A DNA stretch of 38,849 bases. Origin: Gammaproteobacteria bacterium. GTDB lineage: Bacteria > Pseudomonadota > Gammaproteobacteria > Pseudomonadales > Oceanobacteraceae. The notes beneath the pieces are model-generated. The model saw nothing but the letters and a program-made list of their open reading frames with translations, did not search any database and was not told where the DNA came from. A program made the translations under genes and the position numbers. Shown here piece by piece: positions 27,333-32,698 of the stretch (the first letter of the stretch is position 1; each line of letters starts with the position of its first letter). The stretch is taken from assembly GCA_013373125.1 (NCBI GenBank), contig JABXIK010000094.1, forward strand, positions 1 to 38,849. Direction: 5' to 3'.

Positions 27333-27881
27333 ATGATTCCAGTCGGATACATGTACAAATCAGTAAGTAAAAGGCCTGACTGGCTAAACGCTAGTGTCGT
27401 AAGAGATATTTACTCTGTTAGCGGTTGCACTTCTAAGGACTTCGATGATTGGGTAGATGAATGGAAGCATAACGGTTTTTGGTTATTTGATTCTCCAAAG
27501 ATTATGCAGGAGATTGCATCCACTAAAGGTGTAGACCTTAGCCAAATGACCTTGTTTTTCTATAAATCTAGCGATAAGGAATGGGATGAAGAACAAGAAG
27601 AATGGGTGAGTTTCAAACCGGAAGGTGATTTCGATACGAATATAGTCCTTCCTAAAAAAACAAAACTTGAAGGTTATGATGTCGTTTCTTTTTACCTAAA
27701 TGCTTCTTGCGAGTGTTCACCACTATCATGCAATCATTTAGCTGAGTCAATTAAAGTCAATGAACACTGCTTATTTGAATCCTATGAAGAAGCAGAAAAA
27801 TTAATTAAATCCGGCGAGTTAGACGGATGTGAACCCGGACCATACCGGGTTTTTGAAGTTCACTCCGTACAGATCGCCTAA
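27333..27881 (+). CDS. Hypothetical cassette protein with Cys/His cluster (182 residues)
   Basis: I do not recognise this protein. It is acidic and soluble, with many aromatic residues (DDWVDEWKHNGFWLFD) and a compact Cys/His group at about 130-140 (CECSPLSCNH) that could bind a metal. It starts 15 bp after the attC crossover point with no ribosome site, so translation may depend on read-through from upstream or a leaderless start. The stop codon is the TAA of the next R'' box (GCCTAAC). Confidence 0.8.
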   Translation: MIPVGYMYKSVSKRPDWLNASVVRDIYSVSGCTSKDFDDWVDEWKHNGFWLFDSPKIMQEIASTKGVDLSQMTLFFYKSSDKEWDEEQEEWVSFKPEGDFDTNIVLPKKTKLEGYDVVSFYLNASCECSPLSCNHLAESIKVNEHCLFESYEEAEKLIKSGELDGCEPGPYRVFEVHSVQIA

Positions 27882-27937
27882 CAAGGCGCTCAAGCTATGG
27901 ACGCAATAAATTGCGCCGCTTAGCATGAGCGTTATAT
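27876..27937 (+). other. attC site B
   Basis: R'' GCCTAAC fits the RYYYAAC consensus exactly; the R' position reads GTTATAT, a looser match. Inner boxes CGCTCAAGC and GCATGAGCG pair with one unmatched base, and the centre folds through CGCAAT / ATTGCG. At 62 bp it is the most compact site of the array. Confidence 0.9.
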
Positions 27938-27950
27938 TTTAAGGGTTAGC

Positions 27951-28436
27951 ATGAACTTCAAAATTTTACTCATATCTCTACTTCTTTCATTTAATTCTTT
28001 AGCTGAGGAAGTGGAGATCTCTATGCTCGATGTTGAATTTGGAAAGAAACTTCCTTTTCCATTGATAATCTCAGACTACAAAGCGCGTGATTCGTATTTT
28101 AAATCTTTCAGAGTTGCACAAACTGCTGATTCTAAAATCTCCCAATTCTATGACTTTGAAGTTAGAGTTGGTAGCGACCTTATAGCTTATGCAGTAAAAG
28201 GTGTTCGGGCCTATTCTTCAAATGATAAGTGCCAAGAAGAAAGCAATAAAGTGAATGCATATTTCGCTAGAAATAATGAATACGTCCGCTCTAGTGAACG
28301 TCTAGTTAGTTTTAAAAGTAAAGATAATAAGAAAGTAGTTTCTATTAGGTGTATTACCCAAGAGGGGTCACCATCTTGGTATTTAGGTGTAGAAATCTAC
28401 AATAGAGAATTAAAAGCTAAATATGAGCAATACTAG
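27951..28436 (+). CDS. Secreted hypothetical cassette protein (161 residues)
   Basis: Not recognised. A Sec signal peptide covers about residues 1-18 (MNFKILLISLLLSFNSLA before EEVE), so the mature protein is periplasmic or secreted. Two cysteines in the mature part (about 97 and 136) could form one disulfide. An AAGGG ribosome site precedes the ATG. It is AT-rich compared with the core genes and lies between attC sites B and C. Confidence 0.8.
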   Translation: MNFKILLISLLLSFNSLAEEVEISMLDVEFGKKLPFPLIISDYKARDSYFKSFRVAQTADSKISQFYDFEVRVGSDLIAYAVKGVRAYSSNDKCQEESNKVNAYFARNNEYVRSSERLVSFKSKDNKKVVSIRCITQEGSPSWYLGVEIYNRELKAKYEQY

Positions 28437-28445
28437 CAAGAATCA

Positions 28446-28517
28446 ATATAACAATAATATTAAATTCGCGCCCTGGGGCCGCCCGACACTTCGCGCGGTT
28501 TATATCGGACGTTAAAT
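28446..28517 (+). other. attC site C
   Basis: R'' reads ATATAAC and R' GTTAAAT (a consensus R'). The inner part pairs through ATATTAAATTCGCGC against CGCGCGGTTTATAT with a few mismatches around a GC-rich centre. It is the least perfect of the clear sites but sits exactly between two cassette genes. Confidence 0.75.
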
Positions 28518-28519
28518 TT

Positions 28520-28765
28520 ATGATCAAAAAAATACTAATCATTACTGTTTCTTTAATTGTATTTATCTGGGTACTCAATGTAGCTAAGACTCTTTATTTA
28601 ATTCATGAGATAGAAGACATCGAACCTTCAAAAGCTACTATGGAATATCGAGAGTTTTATAAACAACAGAGTTCAAAGGATAGTCTTACAATGGAAGAGT
28701 TTGAAGAGCTAAAGCGGAGAGAGGCTATATTTAGAAAGGAAATTGGCATCAGCAATGACAACTAA
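28520..28765 (+). CDS. Small membrane-anchored hypothetical cassette protein (81 residues)
   Basis: Not recognised. One N-terminal span at about 5-27 (KILIITVSLIVFIWVLNVAK) is followed by a charged, helical tail rich in Glu and Lys, possibly coiled coil (LTMEEFEELKRREAIF). The ATG comes only 9 bp after the crossover point of attC C and has no ribosome site. It could be a bitopic inner-membrane protein with an exposed helical domain. Confidence 0.75.
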   Translation: MIKKILIITVSLIVFIWVLNVAKTLYLIHEIEDIEPSKATMEYREFYKQQSSKDSLTMEEFEELKRREAIFRKEIGISNDN

Positions 28766-28768
28766 AAA

Positions 28769-28843
28769 ATTTAACAAAGCCAGCCAGTTCGCCAGCAAGC
28801 TGGCTGGACTCGTTTCACTCGCCTTTGCTGGCAGGCGTTAGAA
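28769..28843 (+). other. attC site D
   Basis: R'' ATTTAAC fits RYYYAAC. R' is GTTAGAA, with the last base off consensus. Inner boxes GCCAGCAAGC and GCTTTGCTGGC-like strands pair in a long stem. It shares TAACAAAGCCAG with attC E, so these two sites are related. Confidence 0.85.
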
Positions 28844-28850
28844 ATTAAGC

Positions 28851-29483
28851 ATGAATAAAATCGAAGGCGACATATTGGTCATACGCCAGCTAGTAGATTT
28901 TTCGGAAATGATTCTTCCTATAGAGGCAAGAAACCGATATGAAATTTATGATACAGAGGGTAATCAGAAATACTTTGCATATGAAGTCGGTGGTAGGCGT
29001 ATTTGGACTTTTCTACTTAGGTCATTATTAGCTAGTTACCGTCCTTTTACTATGAAGGTTGTCGATAGAGATCAACGCGAAATACTATCTTTAGTGAGGC
29101 CATTCAGATTCTACTTTCATGGCATAAACATATATCAGAATGGCCAGTGGATTGGGTGTGTAAGACGAAAATTCAGTATTCTTAATAAGCATTACAACCT
29201 TTTTGATCGTAACGACAATTTTATGTGTGAAGTAAAGGGGCCTATTTGGAAGCCTTGGACATTTAATATAATTCGTAACAGTAAAATCTACGGTAAAATC
29301 AAAAAAGCATGGAGAGGTTTCTTTCAAGAGGCTTTAACAGATTCGGATAACTTCGGTGTACAGTTTCCAGATGGCGCTAGTAATGAAGACAAAAAGATAT
29401 TATTAGCAATAGTGTTCTTGCTGGACTTTATTTACTTCGAAGATAATAAGGGAATAGATTATTTTCCCAATATCCGAACTTAA
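28851..29483 (+). CDS. Phospholipid scramblase-like protein (cassette gene)
   Basis: A 210-residue protein with the layout of the phospholipid scramblase/LURP-one (tubby-like) superfamily: NRYEIYDTEGNQKYFAYEV near 28-46, RPFTMKVVDRDQREILSLV near 65-83, RPF-FYF, then KHYNLFDRNDNFMCEVKGP. It continues to FNIIRNSKIYGKIKKAWRGF and ends in the typical hydrophobic stretch AIVFLLDFIYFEDN. The activity of bacterial members is uncertain; membrane lipid or protein binding is possible. There is no ribosome site between the attC crossover and the ATG, a gap of 13 bp. Confidence 0.82.
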   Translation: MNKIEGDILVIRQLVDFSEMILPIEARNRYEIYDTEGNQKYFAYEVGGRRIWTFLLRSLLASYRPFTMKVVDRDQREILSLVRPFRFYFHGINIYQNGQWIGCVRRKFSILNKHYNLFDRNDNFMCEVKGPIWKPWTFNIIRNSKIYGKIKKAWRGFFQEALTDSDNFGVQFPDGASNEDKKILLAIVFLLDFIYFEDNKGIDYFPNIRT

Positions 29484-29484
29484 T

Positions 29485-29565
29485 TCCTAACAAAGCCAGT
29501 CAGTTTGGACGCAGCTAACTAAGACACTCAAGATAATGAAATTGTCTTAGTTGATGATGTTAGGT
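29485..29565 (+). other. attC site E
   Basis: R'' TCCTAAC and R' GTTAGGT (a perfect GTTRRRY) bound an 81-bp region whose centre folds through AACTAAGACA / TGTCTTAGTT. The L boxes pair poorly, so the site may be degraded or disturbed by the neighbouring RAYT unit. Its first half resembles attC D. Confidence 0.7.
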
Positions 29566-29710
29566 CTGACTTTATTATAAAAAACCTGAAACCATTCGAG
29601 TTAAAATCGAGTTTTATTCGTTAAAAGGCTCAAGCGAACATACAAACGGAAAAGACAGGCACGCAAAATCCACATTGAAGTGTTTTCGGTGTTTGATTGA
29701 AGTTTTAAGT

Positions 29711-30706
29711 TTAAGAAAATAGTGCTTTGCAGTTTTGAAAACTCGGCCTTCGTTTTCGTTCTAAAAATTCAACGGCCTTACTTAAAGCGGTAGGGCTACC
29801 TACTAAATCTTTAAAGTTGCTCTCGAAGGATGTAGTAAGGGTTAACCAATTATCTGCCTTAATACCTAAGCGTTGTAAAATCGGCGGTAAACCCTTAGAA
29901 ATACTACCGTTTTTATCATCACGAATTACTCTTCCTGTGTAATCTACTAATTCTAAATAATCAGTGAGTTTAAATGGCAATCCAAAAGGCATATCCTGCC
30001 TTGGGTTGCCTGCAAACGGCATGATTTCTTTTACTTGTTGTTTTGGATGGTTTGGAGAATGGGCTTGTTTTACTTTTTCTGCGCGTTTTTTAACGGAAGT
30101 ATATTCAGACTTCTCGGGAGATTTAGCCATGTTAGCGCGCACAGGGTTTAAATCTACATAAGCTAAACAAGCAGCCAATGCCTTTTCATCTAACAATGCT
30201 TGAGATTTAAAACGTCCTTCCCAAAACCTTCCTGTGCAATTGTCTTCATAATTTGCTTGGCGCGAAACAAATTCATTTAAACGCCGCATAAACCAACTTA
30301 TATCCATCAAGCGTTCACGCCATGTTTCGACAATTTCAGAGAGCTTAGCGAATTCTGCTTGTGTTAAGTTTTCACCCAGTTCAAATCGCTGACTGAGGGC
30401 ATGGCCTTTGTAAAGTTGATGCCAGTGTTTGATCACATCTTCCAGTGACCAATCATCGGCTTGGGCTTTATTAATATGCAAAACTACATGATAGTGATTA
30501 GATATAATGGCATACGCAGCCACATCAATAGCAAAGATTTGCGCTTGCTTGAGTAATTCGTTTTCAAGCCAGCCACGGCGATGCTCGTAACTTACGTTAG
30601 TAAAAGTATCAACACCACATAAGAATGCACGGCGTACACAACGTGAAACGCAATGATAATAGGGTGTGGATTCTAGGTTGACCTGTTCTTTCCTTGGCTT
30701 GGGCAT
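29711..30706 (-). CDS. REP-associated tyrosine transposase (RAYT, Y1_Tnp/IS200-like domain)
   Basis: Single-strand DNA nuclease/transposase of the HUH superfamily. The HUH motif is visible as SNHYHVVLH at about 69-77 (His71-Tyr-His73). A conserved CLAYVDLNPVRANM segment at about 168-180 lies near the expected catalytic tyrosine. GRFWEGRFKSQAL precedes it. The ATG at 30706 is preferred over 30739 because GGAG lies 6 bp before it (331 residues). The gene reads against the cassettes, between attC E and a copy of the 50-bp hairpin repeat that could be its REP-like substrate. Confidence 0.9.
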   Translation of the reverse strand: MPKPRKEQVNLESTPYYHCVSRCVRRAFLCGVDTFTNVSYEHRRGWLENELLKQAQIFAIDVAAYAIISNHYHVVLHINKAQADDWSLEDVIKHWHQLYKGHALSQRFELGENLTQAEFAKLSEIVETWRERLMDISWFMRRLNEFVSRQANYEDNCTGRFWEGRFKSQALLDEKALAACLAYVDLNPVRANMAKSPEKSEYTSVKKRAEKVKQAHSPNHPKQQVKEIMPFAGNPRQDMPFGLPFKLTDYLELVDYTGRVIRDDKNGSISKGLPPILQRLGIKADNWLTLTTSFESNFKDLVGSPTALSKAVEFLERKRRPSFQNCKALFS

Positions 30707-30846
30707 GGCTTTCTCCTTGTTTAAATAAAGAATAATCAACCATGTAAAAACTGAAATACGAATTAGGTAGGATTTATGGTTTAGATCAAAAAATAGACTT
30801 GCGTGATCTAGTGCTATTTTCTTATCATGAGTGTCTTTGTATTTTC

Positions 30847-30896
30847 TCTACCTTGCAAGGTAGGGAAGCTTGCAAGGTCGCACGATTAAAATGTTA
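30847..30896. repeat. 50-bp hairpin repeat, copy 2 (upstream of RAYT, cassette junction)
   Basis: Matches 26758-26807 with one difference. In this copy the larger hairpin is perfect: ACCTTGCAAG and CTTGCAAGGT around a GTAGGGAAG loop. It ends at GTTA just before the cassette gene at 30917, and lies 141 bp upstream of the RAYT start. Confidence 0.9.
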
Positions 30897-30916
30897 ACTT
30901 CCTAAATGGACTTTTG

Positions 30917-31738
30917 ATGAAAAATATCACTATTTTATTATTGCTTTTGCTACCTTACTTTGCAGAGGCTCAAGAAAACAGTCTTAGCTTCAAATCAGGT
31001 AAAGATACTTTCGAATTCAAATATAAAATTAAAGAGGTTACAACTAGCGGTGGGTTGCGAGATCTAGTTCTCTATAGCGTTTATAAAAACGGGAAGTTTA
31101 TACATTCAGAAAAAGAAGATGGTGGTAGACTTTTTAGTTGTAAATATAAACAACCCGAAGTTAAACCTATTAAAACCTTGAAAAACCAAATTGGTTGGAT
31201 GTTATTTGGTGGTGGAGTGTGTGGAAATACTTCTTCATATGTAGCAGAGGTAATTATCCCAGTTGAAAGTTACTCAACTACTTATTATTCATATACTTTA
31301 ATTTCAAAAGAAATACCATTAATCGATTCGTCAGATAATGAGATATCTATATGGTATTTTGAGCAAAACTGGGGAAATGGCGGTACAGCAACCAGCTTTT
31401 TTGTCCCTTCAAAAGTCACTGTTAATTTGAATGACGATTTTTTTGCCTTCAAAAAAGGTAATATTTTAAGTGGTATAGAATTCATTGAAAAGATCAAATC
31501 TAATGAATGGCTTAAAAGCTTCCTTGGTTTTTATATCGCTGGCATAAGGGATGTAAACCCAGAGCTTATGCAATATGCTTTAGATAATTATTACACAGAA
31601 GGGCAAAAGGAGTGGATCTCTGTCCATTTAAAAAGTGGAGGCAAGCAATATCTAAAACAGTTAATTGACAAAGTCCGGATCACACAAGAATTATTAAAAG
31701 AAACTAGCGGTGTTGTTTTTTTGGAAATCGGAAGTTAA
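30917..31738 (+). CDS. Secreted hypothetical cassette protein (273 residues)
   Basis: Not recognised. A Sec signal peptide covers about residues 1-18 (MKNITILLLLLLPYFAEA before QE). The mature part is beta-rich in its first two thirds, with Gly, Ser and Thr stretches (GGGVCGNTSSYVAEV; GNGGTATSFF) and a helical C-terminal third. A TTG three bases earlier is in frame, but the ATG is preferred. The stop codon is the TAA of the following R'' box, confirming it as a cassette gene. Confidence 0.8.
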   Translation: MKNITILLLLLLPYFAEAQENSLSFKSGKDTFEFKYKIKEVTTSGGLRDLVLYSVYKNGKFIHSEKEDGGRLFSCKYKQPEVKPIKTLKNQIGWMLFGGGVCGNTSSYVAEVIIPVESYSTTYYSYTLISKEIPLIDSSDNEISIWYFEQNWGNGGTATSFFVPSKVTVNLNDDFFAFKKGNILSGIEFIEKIKSNEWLKSFLGFYIAGIRDVNPELMQYALDNYYTEGQKEWISVHLKSGGKQYLKQLIDKVRITQELLKETSGVVFLEIGS

Positions 31739-31833
31739 CAAGTCACTCAAGTAGGACTGCTAAAGCTTGGCTCGGTTCCACTTTGTTTCACATTTTAGCC
31801 AAGCTTTATCAGCCTCTTAGTGGGGCGTTAAAT
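31733..31833 (+). other. attC site F
   Basis: R'' AGTTAAC and R' GTTAAAT (consensus) enclose CACTCAAG / CTTAGTG inner boxes of the Vibrio-repeat type. The centre folds into a perfect 12-bp stem, TAAAGCTTGGCT / AGCCAAGCTTTA. At 101 bp it is the last recognisable attC on the right. Confidence 0.9.
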
Positions 31834-31849
31834 ATCATAACCATAAATG

Positions 31850-31873
31850 AAAAAACCCAGCCTTGTACTTCTT
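31850..31873. repeat. Possible scar of the glcB terminator and 3' end
   Basis: AAAAAACCCAGC equals the left arm of the glcB terminator (32647-32658) and is joined to GCCTTGTACTTCTT, a 14-base match to the last glcB codons (32708-32721). The order and orientation are the same as at glcB but the middle is missing. It may be a deletion scar or a duplicated boundary; chance cannot be excluded. Confidence 0.45.
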
Positions 31874-31875
31874 AA

Positions 31876-31898
31876 ATCAAGGGGTCAGAGTTCTTGAT
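31876..31898. repeat. Short hairpin with GGGGTCAGAG core
   Basis: ATCAA and TTGAT arms enclose GGGGTCAGAGTTC. From memory, such GGGGTCAGAGT boxes often flank RAYT-type transposase genes in gammaproteobacteria, so this may be a remnant of a RAYT-mobilised unit. This is not proven by the sequence. Confidence 0.35.
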
Positions 31899-31936
31899 CC
31901 ATTGGGAAAGCTTTACGAGTTGTGATGGAAGGGTGG

Positions 31937-32236
31937 TTAGGATAAATGCTTCTCTGGCAATTGTGAGCGCCCCAAAACTGCCACGATTAAAATAAAATTT
32001 TCCTCATTAGTAAAATATGCGACGTGTTTACCAACGGGAAAATAAAAGCCGCTTGGATATATCTCTTCGCATGGTCTACCTAATTGAGGATTATCTGCCA
32101 GCATTTGAAAGCCCGTTAAAAGGGTCTCTTTGTATTTATGCCACTGGGCTTCTGAGTGATTTTCGACGGTATAAGCTTTGATTTTAAGTAAGTGTTGCTG
32201 GGCGAGTTTGCTGAGTTTGTAATTTTGGTTTGGCAT
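31937..32236 (-). CDS. ParE/RelE-superfamily toxin
   Basis: Toxin of a type II toxin-antitoxin pair. The 99 residues show the ParE layout: YKLSKLAQQHLLKIKAYTVE for the N-terminal strand and helices, LADNPQLGRPCEEI in the middle, then a beta-sheet with HVAYFTNEENFILIVAVLGR. ParE proteins poison gyrase and RelE proteins cleave mRNA; sequence alone favours ParE. The start lies 6 bp after the antitoxin stop, in the usual antitoxin-toxin order. Confidence 0.9.
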   Translation of the reverse strand: MPNQNYKLSKLAQQHLLKIKAYTVENHSEAQWHKYKETLLTGFQMLADNPQLGRPCEEIYPSGFYFPVGKHVAYFTNEENFILIVAVLGRSQLPEKHLS

Positions 32237-32242
32237 GGTGGG

Positions 32243-32485
32243 TTATAGGGTGTTTAAAAAGTCTTGGCCGTCTACAACTTCACCGTTTGCTAGGTCTTTT
32301 TTGGCAGATTCAAAGCAGTGTTTTAAGTATTCTGCCTTCATGTTTTCGAGTTCTTCGTAGTCTTTGATGGACATGACCACAACAGCGTCTTTGTTGTTTT
32401 TGCTGATTTTTACAGGCTCGCGCTGAGCATTTAGCAGGAGTTCGCCGAAGTTTCGTTTGGCGTCATTTGCGGTTAGAGTGTTCAT
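32243..32485 (-). CDS. Phd/YefM-family antitoxin
   Basis: Antitoxin and autorepressor. The 80 residues have the Phd/YefM N-terminal fold (NTLTANDAKRNFGELL, then EPVKISKNNKDAVVVMSIKD), where the first part binds DNA. A disordered acidic C-terminal tail (NGEVVDGQDFLNTL) would wrap the toxin. A 12-bp-arm palindrome 43 bp upstream is a fitting operator. Confidence 0.92.
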   Translation of the reverse strand: MNTLTANDAKRNFGELLLNAQREPVKISKNNKDAVVVMSIKDYEELENMKAEYLKHCFESAKKDLANGEVVDGQDFLNTL

Positions 32486-32527
32486 GCTCAGGTCTCACAA
32501 GAGGGTGAATGACCTGATTATAGCTTT

Positions 32528-32553
32528 TTAATCGATTTGGTCAAATTGATTAA
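32528..32553. promoter_or_regulatory. Palindromic operator of the toxin-antitoxin operon
   Basis: TTAATCGATTTG and CAAATTGATTAA are inverted arms matching at 11 of 12 positions around a GT centre. They lie just upstream of the antitoxin gene, where Phd-type proteins bind for autorepression. Confidence 0.65.
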
Positions 32554-32644
32554 ATCGTGCGATTTTTATGGCCATATAAAAATAAGCATCTCGCACCACT
32601 CGTCTAGCATCTCACTAACTGAGAATATTCCACCTAGCGGAAAC

Positions 32645-32675
32645 AAAAAAAACCCAGCAAAGCTGGGTTTTTTTA
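32645..32675. terminator. Intrinsic terminator of glcB (bidirectional)
   Basis: AAACCCAGC and GCTGGGTTT pair around an AAA loop, flanked by A and T runs. It lies 24 bp after the glcB stop and separates it from the toxin-antitoxin region. Confidence 0.9.
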
Positions 32676-32698
32676 TTTGGCAAGTAATCTTATTTAAA

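Larger units (their letters stand above)
26804..31833 (+). mobile_element. Integron cassette cluster without integrase (CALIN)
   Basis: About 5 kb of single-gene cassettes separated by six attC-like sites (entries below), all in the same orientation. The sites differ in length (62-105 bp) and sequence, so the cassettes probably came from different sources. Most genes are small, AT-rich and of unknown function, with only attC sequence between them. No intI gene is visible in the window. The right end adjoins a toxin-antitoxin pair; the left end is marked by the 50-bp repeat and the 105-residue gene. Confidence 0.85.

Noticed and set aside
26804..31833. A CRISPR array in the repeat-rich accessory region
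   Set aside because: The repeated elements differ in length and sequence and are separated by genes, not by uniform spacers.
32486..32645. An attC site on the right side of the toxin-antitoxin pair
   Set aside because: A CACTAAC-like string is present but no matching GTTRRRY box or pairing arms follow before the glcB terminator.
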